The notes: generated by a model not told the origin, from the sequence alone. A DNA stretch of 64,000 bases from Methanoculleus frigidifontis (GCF_030464345.1 NZ_VCYH01000001.1:556107-620106); one strand, 5' to 3'; shown: positions 24,940-37,100, counted from the stretch's first letter. Translations and numbers: made by a program.

Positions 24940-26232
24940 TCACGGAAGGTACGCGTCCACGTACGCCAGGAACCGCTCCACGGTTGCCGCCGCATACGGC
25001 CCTTCCTCGTAGGCCGCCGTGAGCGTCATGCGGCCGCGGAAGGTTGCGGCCGTCATCAGAAACCCGTACGGCCGGCAGACGCACGGGAGATAGCGGACGT
25101 CGCAGAGGCCGAGGTCTGCGCCGGCTTTTCCAGGCACCGGCAGGTACTCGTCCGGGTCGATGATGCCGAGGTTCGAGAAGACCGGGTTCTTCTGGCCGGA
25201 CGACTGGTAGCGCTCCAGCATCGTATCGAAGAACGCCTCCACCGCCGGCATCCCGCCCGCCATGAGGTCCTCGTAGAAGAGAATGCACCCAAGACCCAGG
25301 TTTTCCGCCTTCCGGCGGGCGGTCGCCGCCGCCACGTCGCCGATGATATCGGCAAGGCCTGCCCCCTCGCCCGGCAGCACGAGGGGGAGGTCGAAGGCGA
25401 CCGAGAGGTTCATCGGCGGGCAGGCGTCGAGGTCGCCGAGATGGCGGCGGAGATCTGCCGAAGTCAGGATCGAGCGGGGAGAGCCCGGGTCGGAGGGATC
25501 GCGGCGGATCCGCATAAGAGCGAGGAAGAACGCGCCGATAAGGACGTCGTTGACGGTGGCGCCGTGCCGCCTGCCAAGCTCCTTTGCGCGGGCGAGCCGC
25601 TCGGGCGGGAGCGTCCGGTGCACGACCCGGGGCGTTCCCCGGCCGGTCGTTTCGTTCGGGAAGCGCCACCGGTCGACGAAGGGCTCCTCCGCGTCCCGCG
25701 CCTGCCGCCGCTCCTCCTCCGAGTATAGGGCGAGGATCCGGTCGGTGCTCCGGTCGTAGGCGCCCGTGGGATCGGGCCGGAACGCCGGGTCGTCCATGAT
25801 GCCGCGGTAGGCCGCAAAGACCTGCTCTGCAAGAGTGGCGGCGCCGTGAGCGTCGCAGAAGCCGTGATGGCAGGTGACGGCGATCCGGTCTCTTCCGCCG
25901 TCCCGGTAGAGGGTGACCCTGACCTGCGGCCCGTGCCAGACGTCGAGCGGCGCCGGCGGGTCGTCCGCCGTGCCCGCTACGATGACGAACGCACCCTCCC
26001 ACTGCTCCGGCGGGATCTCCTCCCAGACGGGAAGGCCGTCCACAACCGCAAACCGGGAGCCAAGATAGGGATTCGCGGCGATCAACCGCTGTGTCGCTTC
26101 CCGCATCGCCGCCTCGTCGACCTCGCCGTCGAGGGTGAAGAGGAGGTGGATCGTCGGGTCATAGATACGCTCGAAGAGGACGTTGAAGACGTCGAAGGCG
26201 GGCGCCGGGTGGCGGACGGGCGTGGCAGGCAT
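24940..26232 (-). CDS. Condensation-domain/acyltransferase-like protein
   Basis: 430 residues. The hallmark is CHHGFCDAHG: His122, His123 and Asp127 match the HHxxxDxHG motif of the condensation/CoA-dependent acyltransferase superfamily (non-ribosomal peptide condensation domains, wax ester synthases, alcohol acetyltransferases). The C-terminal half has the expected second subdomain (NDVLIGAFFLALMR; SNLGIIDP, like the SNxG motif). No carrier protein or adenylation gene is in the window, so it is a stand-alone transferase, probably making an ester or amide of an unknown acyl donor. It is about 55 bases from its neighbours on each side on the same strand. Confidence 0.8.
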   Translation of the reverse strand: MPATPVRHPAPAFDVFNVLFERIYDPTIHLLFTLDGEVDEAAMREATQRLIAANPYLGSRFAVVDGLPVWEEIPPEQWEGAFVIVAGTADDPPAPLDVWHGPQVRVTLYRDGGRDRIAVTCHHGFCDAHGAATLAEQVFAAYRGIMDDPAFRPDPTGAYDRSTDRILALYSEEERRQARDAEEPFVDRWRFPNETTGRGTPRVVHRTLPPERLARAKELGRRHGATVNDVLIGAFFLALMRIRRDPSDPGSPRSILTSADLRRHLGDLDACPPMNLSVAFDLPLVLPGEGAGLADIIGDVAAATARRKAENLGLGCILFYEDLMAGGMPAVEAFFDTMLERYQSSGQKNPVFSNLGIIDPDEYLPVPGKAGADLGLCDVRYLPCVCRPYGFLMTAATFRGRMTLTAAYEEGPYAAATVERFLAYVDAYLP

Positions 26233-26287
26233 TCTCTATACGTCTCGCCCGCCAGGGTAATCTGCCTTTGCGTTTGCCGGCCCGGGG

Positions 26288-26518
26288 TTATGGTATGCGC
26301 CGGTGCCGCCCGAGCGACTCGATGAGCCGCTGTGCCTCCTCCTCGGCGTCCCCGCTCTCCCGTCTGATAGCGACGATGAAGACCTCGCCTTCCTTCGCCC
26401 CCTCCGGCAAGAAGCGCACCGGCAGGGAGATCTCGACGGACTCGCCGCCCGCGGGCAGGAGCACCGCCCGGCCGTCCTCGATCCGATCCAGCGTCGCCGA
26501 AAACTTTCCTCTGGGCAT
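26288..26518 (-). CDS. DUF3006 family protein
   Basis: 76 residues with the DUF3006 pattern: a start like A-LDRIEDGRAVLL, then SVEISLPVRFLPEGAKEGEVFIVAI and a helical tail AEEEAQRLIESLG. GAGGTGA lies 6 bases before the ATG. The family is small, beta-barrel-like and of unknown function. It heads the leftward cluster with the condensation-domain and NucS-like genes. Confidence 0.85.
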   Translation of the reverse strand: MPRGKFSATLDRIEDGRAVLLPAGGESVEISLPVRFLPEGAKEGEVFIVAIRRESGDAEEEAQRLIESLGRHRRIP

Positions 26519-26740
26519 CGCTTCGTCACCTCACGATCCCGTGTATCGGCGGGAGTGGTGATAGCAGGATCGGTGGGGGAACACCGGTATACGTGCCACT
26601 GCGATCTCTGGCCGCCCGGACAAAAGCCCACGGGGTCACCGAACCGGAAAAGAGGAATGAGATCCAATGCATCCTGCAAACCCAGACTGCATGTATTACC
26701 GTTTCTGAGAAAGAGTCATTTACTCTATCGCATAAAAATA

Positions 26741-27289
26741 ATGAATATGAGCAGATACCTCTGCCTTCTCATCGCGGTGGTCATTGTGTCAGGTGTTGCC
26801 GTACCTGCAGCATGCGCCGCGGAACAGGACGTTTCGTACCGGGTGGACGCGTCCCGCACGGTATTGCAGGTGCAGAGCGACGGTGCCGTGCTTGGCCGGG
26901 TCACGTACGTCGAGGCCGGTGGAGCGGCGTATATTACCAGGGATATGCGTGTTATTCCTGCAACGGTCGGAGAAACACTCCTGGACGGGGATCTTGTCTC
27001 GGTGCAGCCCGGGAAATTTGCCAATCTCAAACTCGTTGACCGGCTCGATGAGACACTGCTGAGCGGCGGAACCGACGGGACGGTCGTCGTCATCGAGCAC
27101 TACTCCGGCACTGCAGACGCGGAGGAATGCAGCACCGTGCTTGAGGATGCCCTCCCGGATTCCGTGAAGTCCTCCTGGTTCTCTATCGGCGATATCTTCG
27201 GGGATATCCTGACGACGATCCGGGAGCTCATCAGCGGTGAGAGTTTCAGCGTGCGCGAGGACACCGAAGGGGCAGGGTCTCGCGGATAG
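26741..27289 (+). CDS. Secreted FecR-like domain protein
   Basis: 182 residues from ATG 26741, chosen because it opens a signal peptide (LCLLIAVVIVSGVAVPAACA). The mature part resembles a FecR-type beta domain: LGRVTYVEAGG, VIPATVGETLLDGDLVSVQPGKFANLKLVD. This domain in sigma-factor regulators and surface proteins binds other envelope proteins. The C-terminus is helical (WFSIGDIFGDILTTIREL). No good ribosome-binding site is present. The transcript ends near the leftward NosD gene. Confidence 0.6.
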   Translation: MNMSRYLCLLIAVVIVSGVAVPAACAAEQDVSYRVDASRTVLQVQSDGAVLGRVTYVEAGGAAYITRDMRVIPATVGETLLDGDLVSVQPGKFANLKLVDRLDETLLSGGTDGTVVVIEHYSGTADAEECSTVLEDALPDSVKSSWFSIGDIFGDILTTIRELISGESFSVREDTEGAGSRG

Positions 27290-27636
27290 GCATCCGGCTC
27301 CGCCACCACTTGTATCGTGCTGCAGTCCCCGGGAAAGCACCACGGGATTCTACCCTCTTCGACCGGACGCTTCTCATGCCGTCACGGGAGTCTGTATCGT
27401 CGGGCATGGACCCGCTGCGCTCTCCGCAGGAGAGCATGACGATGAGGTCGCCGGGGTGAACGCATATCCCCTGGTCGCTCATCCGAAGATCTCTTCGAGA
27501 TTGCGGCGGCAGATGCGGGCAGGAGGAAGGTTGAGCATGCCGCTCTGTTATGGCTGTGCGCATGACCGTCTCCGGACTGCTGCAGAACTCTGGCTGCCCA
27601 GACGATCGGAGAGAAAAAGGGAATTGAAAAACTTCT
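27290..27636. other. Intergenic stretch between converging genes
   Basis: I see no supported gene. Short leftward frames (for example one starting near 27479) have no recognised family. Confidence 0.4.
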
Positions 27637-30633
27637 TCAGGCGATCCCAAACCAGACATCCCGGAGCCCGGCGTTGTACTGGGCGATGAAGAGGGCGTCG
27701 CCGACCTCGATGATCCCGTTTGCGTGGACGTCGGTCTTTTGGAACTGCTCGGTGCCGCTCGCCGGCTTCGCCACAAGGCCGACGACCTCTTTGAGCACCC
27801 GGAGGGTATCGGCCTGGTTGACCGCGTCGTCCCCGTTTGCATCCCCGAAGAGCACCGGCGTGACCCTGACGTACGCCGGGCGCGTGCAGGTCTCGCCGCC
27901 GCCGTTTATCGTGAGCGCGACAGTGTAGTTGCCGGCGGCCGCGTAGGTGTGAACCGGGTGCTGCTCGGTCGAGGTCGCGTCGTCGCCGAACGTCCACGAC
28001 CAGGAAGTCGGATCGCCCTCAGAGAGGTCGGTGAACTGCACCGCAAGCGGTGCCACGCCGCAGGTCCGGTTCGCGGTAAAGTTGGCGCTGAGCGGCCTGG
28101 GAGTGACGGTGATGCAGTCCGCCCGTACCAGCGTGTCGCTGTCGCCGGAGGCGGTGACTGTCAGGTTCACCGTATAGCTCCCGGCGGCGGTGTAGGTGTG
28201 GACCGGGTGCTGCTCCGTCGAGGTCGCACCGTCGCCGAACGACCACGACCAGCCGGTCGGTCCACCCTCCGAGAGGTCGGTGAACCGCACCGTGAGTGGT
28301 GCCTGACCCCGTGCCGGGTCCGCAGTGAAGTCGGCCCGGAGCGGTTCGCCGAGCGGGGCGAAGACGGCCGTACCGGCGTCCCACGGGCGGAGGTGCGTCA
28401 CCTGCACCCCTACCTCGTGGGTGGCATTATCAAGCCACCGGGTGCCGTTCCATGACGGATCCCCGTCCCCGGCATCCCAGCGGGTGCCGTTGTATTGCCA
28501 GACCAGAAGGCTCTCTTCGCCGACACCTTTGAGCTCGCCCGGCTTGTAGTGGAAGGTCAGGTTCAGTGAGACATCCTCCTGATTGGTGAAATTGCCGCTC
28601 CGGATAGAGAGCCACTGGCCGATATCAGCCCTTTCACAGGAGTAATCCGGTGTTTCCGGGGGCTGCGGGGGGGCATTGACCGCCCTGATAGTGACTCCTT
28701 CGGTGAGGGCGGAGAGGGAGAACGTCGTCATGTTCTTCCCGAGCACGTCCCTGGCCAGGGTGTTGCTCTCCAGAACGAGGTTGTCGGGGAACGCGTCCGG
28801 CCGCGTACCGATCCGGATATCAACCGGATTCTCCTGCGCTCTGCTCATGAGGAGGTTATCCCGGACGAGGTTCTGATCGCCGTATTCGATCTGAATCCCG
28901 GTGCCGGTATACCCGGTTACCGTATTGGTGCTGATCTGAGAGCCGCTCCCTTCGACCAGGATCCCGGTGCTCCCGCCCGCGATCATATTCTCCCACACGT
29001 AATTACTCTCTGCCCCTTCCAAGAAGGGATAGACGGTCTGCTCTTTGTAGATGGCGACGCCGTGTCCGGTGGTCGGGATAAGCGTATTGGAGAAGACCCA
29101 GGTGTCGTCGGACGCCCGAATGACAATCCCGTCGCAGAAATCCATAACGAAGTTGTCCGATATGATCGTTTCATGATAATCGTCGATCAGTATCCCGTAT
29201 CCGGCCGTCTCGGCGATGAGACCTGCGCCCGTGATGACGTTGTCCGCGATCGCGTTGGCCTGCTCGATACCGTTCTCGGCGGGAGCGGCATTTTGCAGGC
29301 TGATACCGTAATATGTCATATCCGCGAGCGTATTATTCTCGATGACATTCTCGCCTTTCGTATTCCAGAGTTTCACCCCCTGGATGCCGCCGGTGATGGT
29401 GTTATTCTGGATAGTGACCTTCCCGGTGTCCGTCAGATAGAGAACCGCCTGTGCTTTCGGCTGATCGGTATCGACGATGATATTCCTCTCAAAAACAGAT
29501 CCCTCCGCGTTATAGAACCAGACGACCGAGGCTCCCGTCTTAGCGCTGGTGATATTTCTGATAACGTTGTCGGAAACACGGACGCTCCCGGTGATCTCCA
29601 TCGCCCTCTTGAACTCCTCGATGGTGTTGTTGGAGACGCCTCCTCCGAAGACGCCTCCTCCGACACCGTTCATGGTGATTGCAACACCGGCCGCCGATGC
29701 AGTGCCGTTCAATCTGGAAAACCGGTTCTCCGATACTGCGCAACAAAAACCTTCCAGCTCAAGCCCGTTGCCGATATCCGTGAAGCTATTGCCCCTGACG
29801 AAGATGAGATCCCCGTTCAGGCGCAGGATCCCTCTCTCGCCGGTGAACAGGCTGTCCGTAACGCACGTCTGGTTTCCGGTTATGGAGATATAGCAGTTCG
29901 ATGCGCTGATGTTGTCCAGACAGGAAGCATTATCCGCCGGGGTCTGCACAAGCAGGTCTGCGTCCCGAAACACAGTGTTGTTCGCCTGGATCTCACCGTT
30001 GCCGCGGATCGCCGTCGCCATACCGGTATCGGCATCCACGCTGCCCGTCACTGCCGTACTCCCGATCTTGAGCGAATAGCCCCCGAGGTCAACGTCGTCG
30101 ATCAGCACGACGGACCCGCCTGTCCAGGAATCGTCGGCTTCTAGTTCAGCGAGGTCTCCAAAGGCCCTGCCGGAAGTGATCTCCTGTGCGTAGTATCCGA
30201 TTTCCTGGTACAGTACGTCGAGGGCAACAACCGTGTACTCAGCCGCAACATTGCGATCGGCGGCAGGGCAGGCGTAGGTATATTTGCACTCGCCGGATTC
30301 TCCGATCATCCCGATGTAGTCTCCGGATCGATATATGCGATACCAGCATCCGGTCAGCGGACTCCACCTGAAAACAATCCGATCGGCACCGACATAGCGG
30401 ACGTCAAGAGGACCCAAGTACGGGGTGTCCGGTTCAATTGTGAGACCGGCGTCCCGGTCCTCGATAACCGGCCTCTCACCATCCGGATGGCCGTCCGTGC
30501 CGACAGGAGGATCATCTGCTGTACTGTTCTCATACTGCGTAAGAGAGCGGTTCTCCTCTTCTGCCAGAGCCCCCGGGACGATGCCGCAGGAGAAGAAAAG
30601 AAGGAAAACCACCATTGCAACGCGAATCTTCAC
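27637..30633 (-). CDS. Secreted NosD-like beta-helix protein with two PKD domains and a dockerin
   Basis: 998 residues from GTG 30633 (GGTGG upstream; it opens a signal peptide). After a fibronectin-like segment (about 65-140), the middle (about 165-620) is a right-handed parallel beta-helix of NosD/CASH type, seen as repeated SNNTI, VIENNTL and VSDNVI rungs. Two PKD domains follow (APLTVRFTDLSEG...WSWSFGDGATS; APLAVQFTDLS). The C-terminus is a type I dockerin: FGDANGDDAVNQADTLRVLKEV and a second calcium loop VHANGIIEVGDALFIAQYNAG. Such proteins bind polysaccharide or mediate surface assembly. The last about 350 bp are nearly identical to the end of the neighbouring giant gene. Confidence 0.85.
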   Translation of the reverse strand: MKIRVAMVVFLLFFSCGIVPGALAEEENRSLTQYENSTADDPPVGTDGHPDGERPVIEDRDAGLTIEPDTPYLGPLDVRYVGADRIVFRWSPLTGCWYRIYRSGDYIGMIGESGECKYTYACPAADRNVAAEYTVVALDVLYQEIGYYAQEITSGRAFGDLAELEADDSWTGGSVVLIDDVDLGGYSLKIGSTAVTGSVDADTGMATAIRGNGEIQANNTVFRDADLLVQTPADNASCLDNISASNCYISITGNQTCVTDSLFTGERGILRLNGDLIFVRGNSFTDIGNGLELEGFCCAVSENRFSRLNGTASAAGVAITMNGVGGGVFGGGVSNNTIEEFKRAMEITGSVRVSDNVIRNITSAKTGASVVWFYNAEGSVFERNIIVDTDQPKAQAVLYLTDTGKVTIQNNTITGGIQGVKLWNTKGENVIENNTLADMTYYGISLQNAAPAENGIEQANAIADNVITGAGLIAETAGYGILIDDYHETIISDNFVMDFCDGIVIRASDDTWVFSNTLIPTTGHGVAIYKEQTVYPFLEGAESNYVWENMIAGGSTGILVEGSGSQISTNTVTGYTGTGIQIEYGDQNLVRDNLLMSRAQENPVDIRIGTRPDAFPDNLVLESNTLARDVLGKNMTTFSLSALTEGVTIRAVNAPPQPPETPDYSCERADIGQWLSIRSGNFTNQEDVSLNLTFHYKPGELKGVGEESLLVWQYNGTRWDAGDGDPSWNGTRWLDNATHEVGVQVTHLRPWDAGTAVFAPLGEPLRADFTADPARGQAPLTVRFTDLSEGGPTGWSWSFGDGATSTEQHPVHTYTAAGSYTVNLTVTASGDSDTLVRADCITVTPRPLSANFTANRTCGVAPLAVQFTDLSEGDPTSWSWTFGDDATSTEQHPVHTYAAAGNYTVALTINGGGETCTRPAYVRVTPVLFGDANGDDAVNQADTLRVLKEVVGLVAKPASGTEQFQKTDVHANGIIEVGDALFIAQYNAGLRDVWFGIA

Positions 30634-31184
30634 GGTAAACACCACCCACAAACTGAAAGAGAGAAGCGAGGAAAGGCACTTCGTTCACTCTCCGGCGTCC
30701 GGCGCAGGCAGAGCAGGCAGCCTTCTTCCACGTATCACGACGTATGCCTCTCAATGCCCGCCTTTACTCCCGGTTGGCAGAAAGAACAAGTGCCGGGCAC
30801 TTGCCTGCTCCGGGATAATTTACTAAACTATTCAGGGAGGTATATAGGTATCGACCTTCCCAGAGGCAGATGCACGGACTTTCCCGGAAAAGAGGATTTC
30901 CAGATCTTCTAACGGAATCGAGCAGAGAAAAGGCGGCAAAACTATCGTATACCCTTCGGGATGAAAACCTCCCGGAGAGCCCGGAGCCTGCCCCGTATCT
31001 GCCGCGGTCAAGGCGTCGAACTGCGAAGTTCTGGCGATGACGGTACGATTTTCAGCGTTTGCCGGCCGGCAAAGGAGACGGGCGCACTCGAGCGCAGCGA
31101 TCCCTTCGGCAAGGTGAGATTTGTGATATTGTCGCCGTCGTGCAGCGCAGACACCTCTGCGCAAAAGAGAGGAGGGAATTCTCT
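30634..31184. other. Intergenic stretch between two NosD/dockerin genes
   Basis: About 550 bases with no supported gene. It holds the probable promoter (minus-strand TATA near 30842) and the 17-bp inverted repeat of the leftward gene. Confidence 0.4.
30787..30803. promoter_or_regulatory. 17-bp perfect inverted repeat in the leader of the NosD/dockerin gene
   Basis: CAAGTGCCGGGCACTTG (8-bp arms, one central base) lies between a TATA-like CCTATATACC on the minus strand (near 30842) and the start at 30633. It could be an operator or a leader hairpin. Confidence 0.4.
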
Positions 31185-34100
31185 TCAGGCGATCGCAAAC
31201 CAGACATCCCGGAGCCCGGCATTGTACTGGGCGATGAAGAGGGCGTCCCCGACCTCGACGACGCCGTTTGCGTGGACATCGGTCTTTTGGAACTGCCCGG
31301 TGCCGCTCACCGGCTTCGCCACAAGGCCGACGACCTCTTTGAGCACCCGGAGGGTGTCAGCCTGGTTGACCGCATCGTCCCCGTTCGCGTCGCCGAAGAG
31401 CACCGGCGTGACCCTGACGTATGCCGGCCGTGTGCAGGTCTCGCCGCCGCCGTTTATCGTGAGCGTGACAGTGTAGTTGCCCGCAGCCGCGTAGGTGTGA
31501 ACCGGGTGCTGCTCGGTCGACGTCGCGCCGTCGCCGAACGACCACGACCATGCCGTCGGGCTGCCGGTGGAGGCATCGCTGAACTGCACCGCAAGCGGCG
31601 TGGCGCCGCTTGTCCGGTTCGCGCTGAAATCGACGCTGAGCGGCTCGGCGAGCGGGCCGAAGACGCCGAACTCATCCGTCGTCGCGTAGACGAATTGGTT
31701 CGCTGTATCGACCCCGGTTGCTCCCTCTACCCGCGACCAGACATCCGCGTGCCGCCAGATACGGAGCGACGACGGACTGGCGCCGCCGAGGTCTGCAGCG
31801 GTGTAGTAGACCCTGACCGCAGCCTCCGCGGGGGTCGCATTGCCGATCGCAAGGAACCTGCCGATCGCCTGCAGCCCTTCGGGGGGCGTCGGCGGTGTCT
31901 CCACGCCGTCGATCCGGACCGATCCGGTCGCCGTGACGTTGCAGAGGACAGGATGGGCATCGCCGACTTCGAGGAACCCGACGGCAGCCCCGTCGCTCGA
32001 CAGGAGCGCGACCGCGGCAGTGTCCGCGGTGCCGGCTACCCGGGTGACGGTGAGGTTCTCAAGGGTTATCCCACTGCTGGCGTTGACGACGACCCCGCAC
32101 GCCGCCCCGCCGGTCGCGTTGATCCGGTCGATCGCGGTCTTCGTGATGGCGGCGCTGGCGGCACGGTCGACGAGCACCGCCGTGACGTTCCCGGTAGCGC
32201 TGAGATCAGCCATCGTCGAGCGGGCGATCCGGGTCTCTCCCGAATTCGGCTCGACGGCGACACCGACCACCCCGGATCCACCGCCGGCAAGGTCGCTCAC
32301 CGTCAGGTCGGCGATGCCGGTCCCCTGGCTCCCGGACCCGACGACGGCGCCGGCGATCTTCGGGGCGGTGACCGATGCGATGACCGTATCGGTGATCGCG
32401 GCCGCCGTCGAACCTCCGGCAAGGCGGATCCCCGTCACCGCGTGGTTCTGCGAGGTGATCTCTGCGATCCGGCAGCCGACAAGGCTCGTCCGGTCGGAGT
32501 CGCGGATCAGAATGCCGGTCGTCTCGCTCCCGGCCGCCGCCCCGGTGACCCGGCAGCCGGTGAGGGTGGCGTCGTCCGCGCCGTCGAGGAGAATGCCGAC
32601 CGGTGAGGCCGAGACGTTCTCGGTGGTGAGGGCCGCCCGGTGTGATCCGAGGATGGTGATCCCGGCTTCGGCCGCAGAGGAGACCGTGTTCTCCTGCAGG
32701 CGGCTCGCGTCGGTCCGGTCGAGCACGATCCCCTGATCTCCGCCGGTGAGGCTGTTACCGGCGACGGTGTTCCCCGAACCGCCGAGGATCCATATGCCCT
32801 TCTCATCGCAGCCGGCGAGGGTGTTTCCGGAGATCCGACTCTCTGTCGTGTTCTCGAGCCCAATCCCGAGACGGGGATCCGAGAGGATACAGTTCTGAAC
32901 GGTATGCCCGGAGCCCTCGACGATCAGGACACCGCCCAGGGTGTTTTCGGTGACGGTTGTCCCGAGTATGCTGCAGTTCGCCGATTTGAGCGCGGTATAG
33001 GCGCTGAACGGCTGGATGACTACGCCCTCCCGGTTGCCCCGGACGGTGCAGTCCCGGATCGTAATACTCGTGCCGCCGTCGACGAGGACGCCCTCCGCCG
33101 ACGTCGCGCCCTCGAAGACGAACCCGGCGATCACCGTACTCTCGCCGATCACCTCGACGACCGGTTTTGCCGGGTCCTGTGCCGTCACCCGTACGTCCGA
33201 AGGAAGATTTGAGGTCGCGAGCAGGTTGACGGACTTTCCGATCTGCAGGTTCTCCCGTCCGGCATACCCGGAGTCGACGACGATGGTGTGGCCGCTTCCG
33301 AGGTCCCCGTCGGCGAGCGCCTCGGTGATCGTCTCGTAGTCGCGCGCGAGGTCGAGGTTGTGCACCGGCATGTTCCCGAGCGGGGCGAAGACGACCGGAT
33401 CTGTCATGGTATACGGCGGCAGACCGGTCACCTGCACGCCGACCTCGCAGGCAGTGGTGTCGAGCCACCGGGTGCCGTTCCATGCGGCGTCGCCGCCCCC
33501 GGCATCCCAGCGGCTGGTGTTATGCCGCCACACCGAGAGGCTTTCGGCGCCTACTCCGATGAGGTCCTCCGGTGCGTAGTGGAAGGTGAGGTTGAACCGG
33601 AAGTCCTCGCTCCGGACAGCGTTGTAGGTGTTGATATCGAGCCACTGGCCTATCGGAGCCCGGTTGACGGAATAATCGGGGTACTTCGGGGGCGCCGGGG
33701 GGGCGAGGACCGGCTTGATCACGAGACCGTTGCTGCTCTCCGTGATGGAGAAGGTCGTCCGGTTCGTCATATTGCCGACGGTGTTGCGCTCGATCATAAA
33801 TGCGTCCGCTGCGTAGGTGTTCACCCGGATGGCGGGGAGAGCAGTCTCCCCGGCGTTCAGAATGGTGTTGTTTTCTAGAAGCGTGCCGGCGGGGTTTTCG
33901 AGATACACCCCCTGGCTGGTGTAGTTGCAGAAGGAATTCTCGATCACCCGATCGCCCGCCCCCTTCAGGGAGAGGGCCTGCGATCCCCGCTCGACGGTGT
34001 TCTCCGCGATCAGAGTGTCCTTCGTCAGCTGATACGTCTCGATGCCGGAAGCGAAGTCGCTGATGGCGTTGCCCGATATCCGGACACCATCGACCCGGTC

Positions 34101-37100
34101 GATCGAGATGCCGCTGCTCCACTGCTCGTTTTTGCCGGCGATGGTGTTGTTGCAGATCTGCAGGTCGGACGGCCCCTCGCCGGTGATCGCATCGCCGCCG
34201 TCCACCTGGTAGAGATAGACCCCGCTCGTCATGTTCGTGAGGACGTTCTCCTCGATGACCGTGCCGTTCCCGACCTTCGCGCAGTAAAACCCGAGTTTGC
34301 CGGAGTCGATCGTGTTGCTCCGGAAGGTGCTCTCTCCCACCCCGGCGACGTAGACCACCCCACGCGCCCAGGACGGCTGGGTGGTGTTGATGATGGTGTT
34401 CTCGGCGAAGAGCGAGGCATCGGCCGCGAAGTTGACGACGTGGTGATACATCGTCGTGCCGGCGATCGTGTCAAGGACGTTTCCGGTCACGGTGTGGTTG
34501 GCACCGATGACATCCAACCCCGAGAAGTACCGCTCCACCGTGTTGTTCCGGAGGATGCCGTCCGCACCGTCGATCCGGATACCATACTGCAGCCCGTAGT
34601 CTTTGACGCCGGTGTACTCCGCTACCGCATTTCCGCCGATGACCGCGTCGTCTCCATAGACCGCTATCGCAGCTTCCGCGCCGGAGAGCCCGTATGCACC
34701 GCTGATCGCGGTGATGCTGTTGTTGCAGACGGCACATCCGTCTCCGTGCAGCCGGATCGCAGCGTTGACGTTCGTGAGGGTGTTGTTCTCGATGTAGCCG
34801 TTGCTCCCGGCGAGGTAGATACCGTACGTTCCCGTGGTATCTATCGTGTTGTCACAGATCTCGAAGAAGCGGGGGGTGGCCGGCACGGTGGATTCACGAT
34901 CCGCATAGATCCCGTGGTGCGTCGTGTTCCGGATCGCATTGCCCCGGATTGTGAGGAGCGGGGTATCGACGTGCATCCGTACTCCGACGCCTGTAACCCC
35001 GTCTATCCGGTTATCCTCGAGGGTGATATTCTCGACCGGGTTCCCCCTCACCGTGCCGATCCTGATGCCGTCGCCCCAGGTCGACCACGCCGTGACGTTC
35101 GTGATGGTGTTGTTCCGGATGATGCTCCCTGACCCGTCGCTGAGCCAGATGCCGTAGCGCTCGTCGTACAGGGTGTGCCAGATGTTCTCGAGCACATTAT
35201 CCTCGATAACGGCATTCTCTCCTTTCACGGAGATCCCGGCGTATCCCTCCCCACCGCAGCCGCTGATAGAGGTGCCGTTCCCGGTCACCGCGATCATGCC
35301 GGTGCAGGACCTGATCTGGGTTCTCTCCCCGGTCACGTCGAGCGAGGAGGTCGAGGCGATATTCTCAAGCAGGAGGTCGCTGTCCTCTACGACGATCGGG
35401 CTGTCCGTTTCGACGGTGCCGTAGGTGCTCAGCGCTTTATTGTCTGAGCCTCCCCGCGAGATATCCACGAGTACGCCCGAAAGAGCGGCATCATCCAGGA
35501 TGAGCGATCCTGAACCGGTGATCCCGGTGCCGTTCTCGGCCACGAGGGTGGCGTCCCGTATCTGAAGCCGGGAGCCAGCCTGATCGCTCAGCCGGGTATC
35601 CTTAAAGAGCGTCAGCGTGCCGCCGTCTGCGTCCCAGACATCGAAGATGCCGGCCGGCAGATCCCCGCCGACCATCCGGCCGAAGTCAACCGTCACCGGA
35701 CCGCCGAACGGACACTCCAGTGTTTGTGCAGTCTTGTTGTAGCAGAAGACCTCATAGGTGTGCTGGCTGCCGGGCACTTTATAATCAACAAGACTGGTGC
35801 CGGCATCCTTCCAGACCCTCCCGGCCCCGTCACGATAGACGGAGTATCCCCCGTCGTGCGGGGTGCCCTTCAGCGGACTGCTGTCCGGCCAGGCAAGGCG
35901 GACGGTTTCGGTGCCGAGATAGGTGACCCAGCTGTGCGGCGGGCCGTGAGTCGGCGTTGGGGTGGGTGTGACCGTCGGGGTGACGTTCGGCGTCGCGGTG
36001 GGGGTTGTCGTCGGCGTGGCGGTCGGTGTCGGTTCGGCCGGTGCAGTGACGGTGACGATGTCCGTCTGCGAGGTCGTGTTCCCCCCGTAGGCGTTCGTGA
36101 TCGTCAGGTTCACGGTGAAGGTTCCGTTCGTCGTGTAGGTGAAGACCGGGTGCCGCTCGACCGAGGTGTTCCCGTCCCCAAACGACCAGAGGCACGTATA
36201 GTTCACCCCGGTGGAGGTGTCGTTGAACGCGACCGTCAGCGGCGCGGTGCCGCTCGTCCGGTTTGCAGTGAGGCTGGCGTTCAGGTATACCACCGAGAGT
36301 GCCTCCGTAGCGTTGATCCGCCCGCCGGTCACGGTCTTGTTCGCAAGAGCGGGGAGCGGGTCGACGGTTCCGAGGATGATCCCACAGACCTGCGACGTCG
36401 TGAGGGAGGCATTATAGGCCTTCAGGAGGCCCGCAAGCCCGGCGACGTGCGGAGTGGCCATCGAGGTGCCACTCTTGTACCCATAATCAGGAAGGACCTG
36501 CGTCACCTCGGTGACCGAGACGTCGTCGATGAAGACGTAGTCTGGCGCCGTGGTGTTGCCCCGCTCAAGGATGAATACAAACTTCAGGTCTTTCGGGACC
36601 TTTGCAAAGCCTTTTTTCTTGTACGTCGAGAGTATGGAGGCTGCGGAGATGGTGTTCTCTCTCCAGGCACCGTTCGAACTCCCTCTGAGTCCTCCGATGG
36701 GGTAATACGTACCGGCCACCGTCGGGGACGAGGCGTAGATGCCGAGGGTGTTGTTCGCGGCGGTGAGAGAGTAGTTGCACCAGAACGAAACCTCCGGGAG
36801 GCAGTAGTCGCCGAGCGTCACGTTATTCTTCATTTTCAGCCAGAACTCTCCGGCCGATGTCGCATTCCCGAAGGGGTTGTCGGATGCCGACGCGGGCGAT
36901 GACCGGTAGACGGTCGTATTCAGCCCCCATGCGCCTGATACCGACCAGTTGTTCAGGGTGGCCATCGCATCGGAGAAGCGCTCCTGCCGGTCGAAGTAGA
37001 TGCTGGTACTGTAGATTCCAGTGCCGGGCGCGGCGAGGTCGACCGTGGTTGCGCCGTAGTTTGAGAAGGTGGAGAGGGCATTTCTGTTGTCGGTCGAGGC

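Noticed and set aside
27246..27842. 198-residue leftward frame beyond the NosD gene end
   Set aside because: It overlaps the real dockerin coding region in another frame, and the remainder has no recognised domain.
35700..36900. Plus-strand frame of 392 residues across the S8 protease
   Set aside because: Antisense to an obvious subtilisin with intact catalytic residues; no domain found.
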